Positions 7,161 to 16,501 of a DNA stretch of 64,000 nucleotides are shown here, piece after piece. The DNA is from Bacteroidales bacterium (GTDB lineage: Bacteria; Bacteroidota; Bacteroidia; Bacteroidales; UBA1402), in the NCBI GenBank assembly GCA_021373135.1, contig JAJFTH010000001.1:124001-188000 (forward strand). The letters are read 5' to 3'. The position numbers and the translations under genes were made by a program. The notes beneath the pieces were generated by a model. That model did not search any database and was not told where the DNA came from. It saw only the letters and a program-made list of their open reading frames with translations. Each line of letters starts with the position of its first letter. The stretch's first letter is position 1.

Positions 7161-9629
7161 GTGAAAAAATCCATCATTTTCGGTTTTGCATTGATTTTCT
7201 CAATCAATCTTTTTGCGCAGGAATCCGCCTCAGATGCTTCCATTCCAAAAACAAACGAAACAGCAATCACTCATCTGACCAATCAAATCAAGAATTTTCC
7301 ACAGGAAAAAATATATCTGCACATTGACAAACCCTACTATTCTGCAGGGGAACGGATCTGGTTCAGGGCATACATGGTACATGCCACCGTGCACACGCCT
7401 TTTTATTTCAGTAGATACCTCTATGTGGAATTGCTTAATGCGCACAATGAAGTGGTTCTCCGAAAGAAAATCCGCCCCATCGACGAAACGCAATTTTTCG
7501 GGCAGATTGAACTATCACCGGATATAGCAGAAGGTTGGTATTCTATCAGGGCTTACACCAAATTCATGCAAAACATCGACGAAGATTATTTTTTCCGCCA
7601 AAGAGTTTTCATAGGCAATTCTCTGAAAGGTATAAACGGGGTCACCGTTGATGAGAACACCGGCAGCTACAACAGCGATTTCAAGAAAGCGACAGAACAA
7701 AAAGCGGACTTTGATATCCAGTTCTTTCCCGAAGGTGGGCACCTGATTGCAGGAAATCTTCAAATGGTCGGCTTTAAAGCCATCACAAAAAACGGTCTGG
7801 GAACAGATGTCAGTGGAAGAATTGTAGATGAACAAAACAAAGACATCTGCACTTTTAAAAGCAGCCATCTGGGAATGGGCATATTAGCCATAACGCCGGA
7901 AGCCGGAAAGACCTACAGTGCCATCTGTGAAGATAACCGTGGCCTGAGCATGACAATCAAACTTCCGGAAGTATCTGTACAACACTACGCATTGGTCATG
8001 AAACAAAGCTCTACCCTCATCAACGTTTCTGTGCTTACACCAAACGCAGCACCAAGAACAGATACGCTTTATCTGATTGTCAACCTCAGGGGATTGCCCA
8101 TCTTCCAAAGCTCCCTTTTGCCGGAAAGTGCCGGCATTGCATTCTCAAAGAAAGGTGTTTCCTCAGGTGTAGCCCAATTACTTCTTTTAAACAAAAATGG
8201 CGAAATTCTCAGTGAAAGGATGCTGTATATTTTCGGAGAAGACAAAGCAAACCTAAACCTGACATTGGATAAACCTTATTATATGAAAAGGGATGCAGCG
8301 CATGCAGCCATCGTTTTGAAAGATTCAAAAGGTCATCCTGTTGAAGGTGATTTTTCCATCAGTGTAACCGATGACAATGATGTCAAGATTGATCCGAATG
8401 AAACGACCATCGAAAGTTACCTGCTTCTTCAATCAGACTTAAAAGGATATGTTGAAAACCCAAACTGGTATTTCAACCCTGCTAACAAAAATGCATCCTT
8501 CCAAATGGATTTACTGATGCTTACCCAGGGATGGAAACGCTACGATGTTCCGGCTGTCCTTGCAGGAAACTATGACAAAGGACGTGGCTTTTCGCTGGAA
8601 CAAGGTCTCATCATTTCAGGAAAAGTTCAAAATTTCCCGGCAAGGAGAGGACTACCTAATAATAATGTAACTTTCCTTGTACATAAAAAAATGGGCTTTG
8701 ACATGACCACCACAGACAATCGCGGCCGTTTTTCATTAAAATGCCCGGAATACCCGGACAGCACAAAAATCATGATACAAGCTGAAAAAAAACCTGGTGC
8801 TTTTATTGAACTGGTTGTATATCCTGATACCTTTCCAAAAGTGGGTGTATCATGTGTATACCCTGATGACATCAAACAAAACTTAGCCATGAAAGACTTT
8901 TTGAAGAAAAGTCGGGATAGATATTACTATCAGAATGGGATGAAATCAGTAACCCTGAAAGATGTCGTGGTTACGGCAAAGAAAGTGGACAAGAACAAGA
9001 AAATCAGAGATGAACGCGCAGGAGGCATGTACTCTTACCCAAGCTATACCTTTGATGAAGAAGCAATTTCAAGGGCAACAAACCTTGCAAATCTGCTGAT
9101 GCAAGCTCCTGGTGTGACGGTCAGCAGTGATGGGACAAGCATTACAATCCGAAACAATACCCCATTGATTATGGTTGACAATATGGAATGCTCCATGGAG
9201 GAATTAAGTTCCATCAGTCCTTCAGACGTACAAATGATCGATATATTGAAAGATCCTTCAGAAACCATGATGTTTGGTTCCAAAGGTCAAGGTGGCGTCA
9301 TCTATATCTATTTGAAACGGATGGAAGACAGGGAAGAAAAAGAACCGGAGGAAATGGGAAGAAATCAGGTGGAATTCATCCCTCTTGGATATTCATTACC
9401 GGCAGAATTTTATGTCCCGCGATATCAGATGGAGGAGAACAGACAAGACCCGATTCCCGATTTGAGAAGCACCATTTTCTGGAAACCGGTTGTCAAGAGC
9501 AATGCAAATGGTCAGGCAGACATCTTCTTCTATACCGCCGATACCCCGGGAACTTACACCATAACCGCAGAGGGTATCACTCCGGAAGGAGAAATCATCC
9601 ATTATCAAGGGAAATTGAATCGAAAATAA
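7161..9629 (+). CDS. Large secreted protein with MG2-like and TonB plug-like domains
   Basis: An 822-residue protein with a signal peptide (MKKSIIFGFALIFSINLFAQ). Residues 45-155 resemble an alpha-2-macroglobulin MG2 domain (KIYLHIDKPYYSAGERIWF). A further MG-like stretch lies around 365-420. Residues 610-720 resemble a TonB-dependent receptor plug: a VVVTAKK stretch, ISRATNLANLLMQAPGV, then DVQMIDILKDPSETMMFGSKGQGGVIYIYLKR. No barrel follows. Such plug-containing proteins are common in Bacteroidota and have no settled function; an outer-membrane or surface role is inferred. The start codon is GTG. It is followed after 10 bases by a DUF898 gene, a likely co-transcribed partner. Confidence 0.75.
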   Translation: MKKSIIFGFALIFSINLFAQESASDASIPKTNETAITHLTNQIKNFPQEKIYLHIDKPYYSAGERIWFRAYMVHATVHTPFYFSRYLYVELLNAHNEVVLRKKIRPIDETQFFGQIELSPDIAEGWYSIRAYTKFMQNIDEDYFFRQRVFIGNSLKGINGVTVDENTGSYNSDFKKATEQKADFDIQFFPEGGHLIAGNLQMVGFKAITKNGLGTDVSGRIVDEQNKDICTFKSSHLGMGILAITPEAGKTYSAICEDNRGLSMTIKLPEVSVQHYALVMKQSSTLINVSVLTPNAAPRTDTLYLIVNLRGLPIFQSSLLPESAGIAFSKKGVSSGVAQLLLLNKNGEILSERMLYIFGEDKANLNLTLDKPYYMKRDAAHAAIVLKDSKGHPVEGDFSISVTDDNDVKIDPNETTIESYLLLQSDLKGYVENPNWYFNPANKNASFQMDLLMLTQGWKRYDVPAVLAGNYDKGRGFSLEQGLIISGKVQNFPARRGLPNNNVTFLVHKKMGFDMTTTDNRGRFSLKCPEYPDSTKIMIQAEKKPGAFIELVVYPDTFPKVGVSCVYPDDIKQNLAMKDFLKKSRDRYYYQNGMKSVTLKDVVVTAKKVDKNKKIRDERAGGMYSYPSYTFDEEAISRATNLANLLMQAPGVTVSSDGTSITIRNNTPLIMVDNMECSMEELSSISPSDVQMIDILKDPSETMMFGSKGQGGVIYIYLKRMEDREEKEPEEMGRNQVEFIPLGYSLPAEFYVPRYQMEENRQDPIPDLRSTIFWKPVVKSNANGQADIFFYTADTPGTYTITAEGITPEGEIIHYQGKLNRK

Positions 9630-9639
9630 ATACTTGGAT

Positions 9640-10620
9640 ATGAACAGTTTAAAATTTGAAGGAAAAGGATTTGAGTTTTTTAAAATTCATTTCGTTAATG
9701 TTATTCTGACTATTCTGAGCCTGACTTTCCTTTATCCATGGGCGAAAGTCAGAGAACTCAACTATTTTTGTCAAAAGATCTTTCTGGCAGGGAATTCTTT
9801 CATTTTTACAGGTAAAGCGAAGGAATTCTTTAAAGGATATATTAAAACCATTCTTGCCAGTCTGCTATTGATTGTTATTTGTATCGGCGGATCAGTACTC
9901 TCTGTCTCTTTTCAAGGATCCATACTCTCTGTCGTGATTGTCTTGATTTCCTGCATGATTATTCTCGGACTTTTGTATTTCTTTGCACCCGTCATTTTAC
10001 ACGGATCACTCAACTACAGGTTGAATCATATATTATGGGGGGAAGTAAGGCCTTCATACAACGGAAAATTAAGCGAACTAATCACTATTTGTTTTACAGG
10101 ATCCATTCTTACCACATTGACAGCAGGCATTTATAATGCCTGGTATCAGGTAAAACTTTCCAAATACCTGCTTCAGAACGTTCGGTTCGGCAGTCTAAGG
10201 TTTGATTTTAGTGGAGAGTCAAAAAAGTTGTTCCTGCTTTTACTGAAAGGTTCCTTACTGAGCCTGATCACTTTTGGGATTTACGGAATCTGGTTTATAA
10301 AACAGCTTTACGAATATTCAGTGAATAATATCGTGGTGAAAAAAGGAGATCACGAATTCAAGTTATTTTCCAATGCGAATCCTTTGGAAGTTTTTGAGAT
10401 GGCGGTTGGTAATTTCATATTGATTTTCCTCACCTTGGGTATCGGTGCTTCATGGGCATATATGCGTTATTATCGCTTCATCATTGATCATTGCATCTTA
10501 CCTGAAGACTTTGACTTCAGCTCCATTCAGGATTCTGTCAATGAAGAAGAAACAACAGGAAACGCAGGTTTAACCGGCAAAAACTGGTTGGACAAATGGA
10601 ATCCGACTTTTATCGCTTGA
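9640..10620 (+). CDS. DUF898 (YjgN-like) multi-pass membrane protein
   Basis: A 326-residue integral membrane protein with about six to eight hydrophobic segments (for example residues 20-40, 70-95, 97-125, 148-168, 200-225 and 250-275). Repeated motifs FLYPWAKVRELNYF, ITFGIYGIWF and LTAGIYNAWYQVKLSKYLL are typical of DUF898/YjgN. The repeats suggest an internally duplicated fold. The ATG at 9640 is used; a TTG two codons earlier is less likely. It starts 10 bases after the MG2/plug protein, suggesting translational coupling, and ends three bases from convergent nadK. No function is established for the family. Confidence 0.8.
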   Translation: MNSLKFEGKGFEFFKIHFVNVILTILSLTFLYPWAKVRELNYFCQKIFLAGNSFIFTGKAKEFFKGYIKTILASLLLIVICIGGSVLSVSFQGSILSVVIVLISCMIILGLLYFFAPVILHGSLNYRLNHILWGEVRPSYNGKLSELITICFTGSILTTLTAGIYNAWYQVKLSKYLLQNVRFGSLRFDFSGESKKLFLLLLKGSLLSLITFGIYGIWFIKQLYEYSVNNIVVKKGDHEFKLFSNANPLEVFEMAVGNFILIFLTLGIGASWAYMRYYRFIIDHCILPEDFDFSSIQDSVNEEETTGNAGLTGKNWLDKWNPTFIA

Positions 10621-10623
10621 TCT

Positions 10624-11496
10624 TCAACCACGTGGATCGACACCCCACATCAGTTTTTTTCTGAGTGTGTTGATAAAGGTATGACCAGGACGTTTGATGG
10701 CCTTGATACAGTAATCCGCTTTGGTAATCTGTAGTTTTATAGAACAAGGCATCGTATATGAACGTCCGTCCAAAGAGACCAGAAAGTTCTGGCTGCGGCT
10801 TTCCACTTCCAACTCAATGACAGCAGAATCATCGAGCACTAAGGGTCTGGCGGTAAGATTATGGGGGGCAACCGGAGCTACCAACAAGGTCTTGCTTTCC
10901 GGCATCATGATGGGGCCTCCAACACTCAATGCATAAGCTGTTGATCCTGTGGGTGTCGCAACAACCAATCCATCAGCCTGATAGCCGTTGAGGTATTCAC
11001 CGTTGACGGAAGCATGGATGTTGATCATGGAAGATAGGTCCCGCTTCAGTATGGCAATCTCATTGAGGGCACAAGGATACTCTTCAAAAGACTCTCCATT
11101 GATTGACAGATGTAGTTGGCTCAATTCGGTAATCCGAAAATTTCTTTTGTACAAGTCCGTGATAACAGCATCGATTTCGATGGAATCGACTTCCGCCAGA
11201 AAGCCCAGACGTCCGGTGTTGATACCCAATATAGGAATGTTTTTATTGCCAATGCTATGGGCTGTGCGCAGATAGGTTCCATCCCCCCCAATACTCAAGG
11301 CAAAATCTGCCGAGAAGTCGTTGCTTTCAATGATACCATCTATTACAGGGGGATTCACAAGTGTTGATGTAAGAAAATCATGGAACGTCTTACATACATA
11401 AATTTCAGCATCAATATCATGAAGTGCATCAAATACACTCCAAATTTGATTTAATTTTTCAGACTGAAACTGACTTCCAAAAATTGCAACCTTCAT
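10624..11496 (-). CDS. nadK: NAD kinase
   Basis: A 290-residue ATP-NAD kinase that makes NADP+ in the cytoplasm. The diagnostic GGDGT motif is at 70-74. GINTGRLGFLAEV follows, then NEIAILKRD, and the conserved ATPTGSTAYALSVGGP near 180-195 binds NAD. Length is normal for the family. It is divergent from pdxJ with about 200 bases between starts, a synteny I recall from other Bacteroidales. Confidence 0.96.
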   Translation of the reverse strand: MKVAIFGSQFQSEKLNQIWSVFDALHDIDAEIYVCKTFHDFLTSTLVNPPVIDGIIESNDFSADFALSIGGDGTYLRTAHSIGNKNIPILGINTGRLGFLAEVDSIEIDAVITDLYKRNFRITELSQLHLSINGESFEEYPCALNEIAILKRDLSSMINIHASVNGEYLNGYQADGLVVATPTGSTAYALSVGGPIMMPESKTLLVAPVAPHNLTARPLVLDDSAVIELEVESRSQNFLVSLDGRSYTMPCSIKLQITKADYCIKAIKRPGHTFINTLRKKLMWGVDPRG

Positions 11497-11597
11497 AGAT
11501 GTTTTTAGTTAAAGAAAAATTTGTGCATTTTTAGCGGAATTAACATGAAAGGCCAGAAAAACAGTATCCAGATTGTAGAAACTAAGGTAAAAGCTAT

Positions 11598-11605
11598 TAA
11601 CTTTG
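11598..11605 (+). promoter_or_regulatory. Probable -7 element for pdxJ-exbB-exbD-tonB
   Basis: TAACTTTG matches TAnnTTTG and lies 91 bases upstream of the pdxJ ATG. No TTTG is found at the -33 spacing. The downstream genes are closely spaced, so this may drive the whole pdxJ to tonB run. Confidence 0.35.
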
Positions 11606-11696
11606 CATAGGCTGGTCAATAGGGATTATTTGAATTGATCTTTTCAGAAATCGTGAATATGCACTTGCCGATACAAAAGTGAGAAAACTTTATGAC

Positions 11697-12410
11697 ATGA
11701 CAAAACTAAGCGTAAATATCAACAAAATAGCGACCTTGCGTAATGCTCGCGGGGGGAACACACCAGACGTTCTCAAAGCTGCTGTGGATTGTGAGGCTTT
11801 TGGAGCAGAAGGTATCACGGTGCATCCAAGACCGGATGAAAGACATATCCGTTATAGTGACGTGATGCAATTAAGACCGCTAATCACAACAGAATTCAAT
11901 ATTGAAGGATATCCTTCCCGCAATTTTATGGATCTGGTTCTGACAGTCAAACCTCATCAGGTCACATTGGTTCCTGATGCCATCGATGCCATCACATCCA
12001 ACGCTGGATGGGACACCTCCAAACATTTCAAATTATTGTCGGAAATCGTTGAAGAATTCTGTAACGCCGGCATCCGTACATCCATTTTTGTAGGTACAGC
12101 ATTCAGGGATATCGAAAATGCGGCAAAGTTAGGTGCTGACCGTGTGGAACTTTATACAGAACCATATGCCACCATGTACCCGGATAATCCAGAAGCCGCC
12201 ATCAAGCCTTTTATAGATGCAGCAAACATCGCCCGCAAGAACGGCCTTGGCATCAATGCCGGGCACGACCTGAACCTTAATAATCTGGCATACATGCATA
12301 CAATAATTCCATTTCTGGAAGAAGTGTCCATCGGACATGCTCTTATTTCAGATGCCTTATATCTCGGACTAAAGGGTTCTATACATGCATATAAAAATTG
12401 TTTGAAATAA
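11697..12410 (+). CDS. pdxJ: Pyridoxine 5'-phosphate synthase
   Basis: A 237-residue TIM-barrel enzyme that condenses 1-deoxy-D-xylulose 5-phosphate with 3-amino-1-hydroxyacetone 1-phosphate to form pyridoxine 5'-phosphate. Seen: [17 protein letters not shown] at the N-terminus, [31 protein letters not shown] and [12 protein letters not shown]. All are PdxJ signatures, including the active-site His/Glu positions. The ATG at 11697 fits the family start; an upstream in-frame GTG at 11679 adds six unlike residues. It is followed after 13 bases by exbB. Confidence 0.96.
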   Translation: MTKLSVNINKIATLRNARGGNTPDVLKAAVDCEAFGAEGITVHPRPDERHIRYSDVMQLRPLITTEFNIEGYPSRNFMDLVLTVKPHQVTLVPDAIDAITSNAGWDTSKHFKLLSEIVEEFCNAGIRTSIFVGTAFRDIENAAKLGADRVELYTEPYATMYPDNPEAAIKPFIDAANIARKNGLGINAGHDLNLNNLAYMHTIIPFLEEVSIGHALISDALYLGLKGSIHAYKNCLK

Positions 12411-12423
12411 CTGAAAAAAATTT

Positions 12424-13134
12424 ATGAATTTACTCCTGCTTCTCCAATCAACCGTTCAAGAGGCTCTTCCGGTTTTATCGAATGTTAGTGAAGACGCCAC
12501 GGATGTGGTCCATGAAATGCGATTCTTTGATATGGCTGTCAAAGGTGGATGGTTGATGATTCCGTTGGTTATTCTCTCCATCATTGCCATTTATATTTTT
12601 ATAGAGCGTTTAATCACCCTAAACGCAGCATCAAAAGATGACCCCAGCTTCATGGGCCGCATCAAAGATCATATTTATGAGGGACAGATTGAATCAGCTG
12701 TTAAGTTGTGCAAGCAGGTAGACACCCCATTATCACGCATGATTGAAAAAGGTATATCCAGAATCGGACGTCCGATGCACGATGTACAAGTTTCCATCGA
12801 AAACTTCGGTAATTTGGAAGTCGCAAAACTTGAAAAAGGTATTTCTGTTCTGGCTTCCGTGGCAGGTGGTGCTCCCATGATCGGGTTCTTAGGTACTGTA
12901 ACCGGTATGGTACAGGCTTTCTTCGATATGGCCAATGCAGGCAACAATGTCGATATCACCATCCTTTCATCCGGCATATACACGGCCATGATTACAACAG
13001 TCGGAGGATTGATCGTGGGCATTTGTGCCTTCTTTGCCTATAACTATTTGGTTACACGTGTAGGAAAAATCGTCAACAACATGGAAGCCAAAACAATGGA
13101 ATTTATGGATTTATTGAACGAACCCGCCAAATAA
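12424..13134 (+). CDS. exbB: MotA/TolQ/ExbB proton channel protein (cluster 1)
   Basis: A 236-residue inner-membrane protein with three predicted helices (about 42-62, 143-167, 185-210) and the family core SVLASVAGGAPMIGFLGTVTGM in the second helix. It forms the pentameric channel around an ExbD dimer and converts proton-motive force into movement of a TonB-type protein. It is immediately followed by exbD (7 bases) and tonB, and preceded by pdxJ. TolQ is an alternative label; the neighbouring TonB-type gene favours ExbB. Confidence 0.93.
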   Translation: MNLLLLLQSTVQEALPVLSNVSEDATDVVHEMRFFDMAVKGGWLMIPLVILSIIAIYIFIERLITLNAASKDDPSFMGRIKDHIYEGQIESAVKLCKQVDTPLSRMIEKGISRIGRPMHDVQVSIENFGNLEVAKLEKGISVLASVAGGAPMIGFLGTVTGMVQAFFDMANAGNNVDITILSSGIYTAMITTVGGLIVGICAFFAYNYLVTRVGKIVNNMEAKTMEFMDLLNEPAK

Positions 13135-13141
13135 TATTGAC

Positions 13142-13555
13142 ATGGCTCTGAAAAGGCAAAATAAAATTGACGCAAACTTCAGTATGGCATCCATGACAGA
13201 TATCATTTTTCTGTTGTTGTTGTTCTTCATGATTACATCAACCGTGGTAAATCCGAATTCCATCAAGATACTTCTGCCGGAAAGCAAGCAACAATCCTCA
13301 GCCAAACCCCTCACAAGGGTCATCATAGACAAAAATCTCAATTATTACGTTGCTTTTGGAAACGAGAAAGAGCAGCAGGTGCCATTTGAAGGCATCGAGA
13401 CTTTTTTGCAGGCCAAAATTTTGGAAGAGCCTGATATGTACGTGGCATTGTATGCCGATGAAAGCATACCATATCGCGAGCTTGTCCGCGTGTTGAATAT
13501 TTGCAATGAAAATAAATTCAAACTGGTCCTTGCCACCCGTCCTCCTGAAAAATGA
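13142..13555 (+). CDS. exbD: ExbD/TolR biopolymer transport protein (cluster 1)
   Basis: A 137-residue protein with one N-terminal helix (about 21-40) and a periplasmic domain. Asp20 in SMTDIIFLLLLFFM is the conserved membrane aspartate thought to carry protons in ExbD/TolR. The last four bases overlap the next gene (ATGA), indicating coupled translation with the TonB-type partner. Confidence 0.93.
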   Translation: MALKRQNKIDANFSMASMTDIIFLLLLFFMITSTVVNPNSIKILLPESKQQSSAKPLTRVIIDKNLNYYVAFGNEKEQQVPFEGIETFLQAKILEEPDMYVALYADESIPYRELVRVLNICNENKFKLVLATRPPEK

Positions 13556-14295
13556 TATTAACCAAAAGCAAGAACTTGGGGATTGTAGGTACGGTATTCA
13601 TACATGCGCTATTGATTATGTACCTGATGCTCTTTGGATTCGAAAAAAAAGAACCCATAGCAGAGGAGGGGTTACCTGTTAATTTCGGGAATATAGATGA
13701 AGCAGCCGGGCTCTTCGAACCTGCAGGAGAAGCAGCCAATGAAGCAGAAGTTGCCCCGATTCCTGAACCTGAACCGATAACCCAAACAGACCAAAAAATG
13801 ATTACTCAGGATCAAGAAAATTCTGTATCTTTATCAGAGAAAAAGGAAGCGGAACAGACAAAAATCAAAGAAAAGCAAATACGAACAGAGCAGGAACAAA
13901 AAGCAGCAACCATCAGAAGCCAAACAGCCAGTGCTTTCGGGACAAAGACAGGTAAGGGTATCAGCCAAGGTACATCCTTGACAGGAACGGGTGACCAAGG
14001 TGCTCCGACCGGAGGTTCAGGTTTTGGTCAATTTTCATTGAATGGCAGGAGTGTGAAAGGAGGATTGCCACGACCATCCTATTCCATTCAGGAAGAAGGA
14101 ATCGTCGTTGTTCAGATTATTGTTAATCCAAAAGGTATCGTCACAACTGCCTCTGTTGCCTTGAAGGGAACAAATACAGACAATGCCACATTAAGGAGTG
14201 CTGCGCTTAGTGCCGCTAAGCAGGCTCGTTTTAATGTCATTGAAGGGAATCAGGTACAAAGCGGAACCATCACCTACCGCTTTAGATTGAAATAG
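13552..14295 (+). CDS. TonB-type energy transducer (cluster 1)
   Basis: A 247-residue protein with a single N-terminal helix (about 8-26). A long, charged, Glu/Gln/Lys-rich periplasmic linker (70-140) and a Gly/Thr-rich stretch follow, then a TonB/TolA-like C-terminal domain (about 165-247; GLPRPSYSIQEEGIVVVQII ... ITYRFRLK). It transmits energy from ExbBD to outer-membrane receptors. The linker is more TolA-like (Q/E/K) than the Pro-rich linker of E. coli TonB, so a Tol-type role cannot be excluded. Confidence 0.85.
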   Translation: MILTKSKNLGIVGTVFIHALLIMYLMLFGFEKKEPIAEEGLPVNFGNIDEAAGLFEPAGEAANEAEVAPIPEPEPITQTDQKMITQDQENSVSLSEKKEAEQTKIKEKQIRTEQEQKAATIRSQTASAFGTKTGKGISQGTSLTGTGDQGAPTGGSGFGQFSLNGRSVKGGLPRPSYSIQEEGIVVVQIIVNPKGIVTTASVALKGTNTDNATLRSAALSAAKQARFNVIEGNQVQSGTITYRFRLK

Positions 14296-14347
14296 ATACG
14301 ACATGAAATCGTGCTGAAATAAGAATAATCCATAAAAGCATACCATC

Positions 14348-14896
14348 ATGAAGCAACTTTTTCTTTTTTTAGCTCCGGGCTTTGAGGAAATTGAAGCCAT
14401 CACAATCATTGATATTCTTCGCCGGGCTGGTTTAAGCGTGTCAAGCGTCTCCATCACAGGCGATCTTCGTGTTGTCGGAGCTCATGGCATTGCCATTGAA
14501 GCAGATTGTCTATACCCGGAGATTTATTTTGATGAAGCAGATATGCTCATTTTGCCTGGTGGACAACCCGGAACAAAAAACCTGAATGTACACGAAGGTT
14601 TAAAAGCAGCTTTGTCAAACTTTGCAAAAGCCGGTAAGCCTTTGGCTGCAATCTGTGCTGCACCCATGATTTTAGGTCAACTTGGAATTCTCGAAGGAAA
14701 AGAAGCAACCTGCTATCCTGGTAACGAAGTCCATCTGAAAGGTGCCATCCTATCTAAAAGACGTGTGGTAAGAGATGGCTCTGTGATCACAGCAGCAGGC
14801 CCCGGATTGGCCATCAAATTCGCATTGGAAATAGTCAATTTCTTTTTAGGCGAAGAAAAGACTGAAGAAATTTCTAAAGGTCTTTTATTGAAATAG
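14348..14896 (+). CDS. DJ-1/PfpI family protein (YajL-like)
   Basis: A 182-residue class-I glutamine-amidotransferase-like protein of the DJ-1/YajL branch. Glu16 (GFEEIEA) and Cys102 (AAICAAPMILG) correspond to DJ-1 Glu18 and Cys106. The family is linked to oxidative-stress protection, chaperone and disputed deglycase activity. The start at 14348 gives the standard N-terminus (KQLFLFLAPGFEEIEA). It lies 52 bases after the tonB gene on the same strand and may be co-transcribed. The exact substrate is unknown. Confidence 0.9.
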   Translation: MKQLFLFLAPGFEEIEAITIIDILRRAGLSVSSVSITGDLRVVGAHGIAIEADCLYPEIYFDEADMLILPGGQPGTKNLNVHEGLKAALSNFAKAGKPLAAICAAPMILGQLGILEGKEATCYPGNEVHLKGAILSKRRVVRDGSVITAAGPGLAIKFALEIVNFFLGEEKTEEISKGLLLK

Positions 14897-14984
14897 ACAT
14901 AGATCATTTGACATTTGACATGAGAGTCTAAACATTTATGCAGCAGGTTTGTTATCTTGTTTAAATATAAAAAAATGATCGGAT

Positions 14985-15125
14985 GAAACGAGCATGTTTG
15001 TAAAAATGTCCAAATTTATGAAAGTTTTAAGTAGCGAGAGCAGAGGCGAAGTTTACTCCGACTATGCTGAGTCACGCAAAACTTTTGTTCCGAAGGGACA
15101 ACAATCTGACATGCGAGTTCTATAT
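14985..15125. repeat. Possible intergenic repeat upstream of eno
   Basis: Between the DJ-1 gene and eno, about 140 bases have a higher GC content and purine-rich blocks unlike the surrounding AT-rich spacer. A 7-bp hairpin, TTGTTCC-GAA-GGGACAA, lies near 15088-15104. There is no open frame of note. The pattern resembles short repeated extragenic sequences of Bacteroidales, but only one copy is in the window, so repetition is unproven. Confidence 0.3.
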
Positions 15126-15133
15126 AACTTTAA

Positions 15134-16429
<1,296 letters not shown>

Positions 16430-16442
16430 AAGTCCTTATAAA

Positions 16443-16480
16443 CACAAAAAAGCCGCTCTAAAATAAGCGGCTTTTTTGTG
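16443..16480. terminator. Bidirectional terminator between eno and the TPR gene
   Basis: A perfect 15-bp stem (16443-16457 with 16466-16480) around an 8-base loop, with GCCGCT/AGCGGC at its core and A6/T6 flanks. It lies 13 bases after eno and 21 bases after the convergent TPR gene, so it can end both transcripts. Confidence 0.92.
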
Positions 16481-16501
16481 CACATTAAGAATCTCTGATT
16501 G

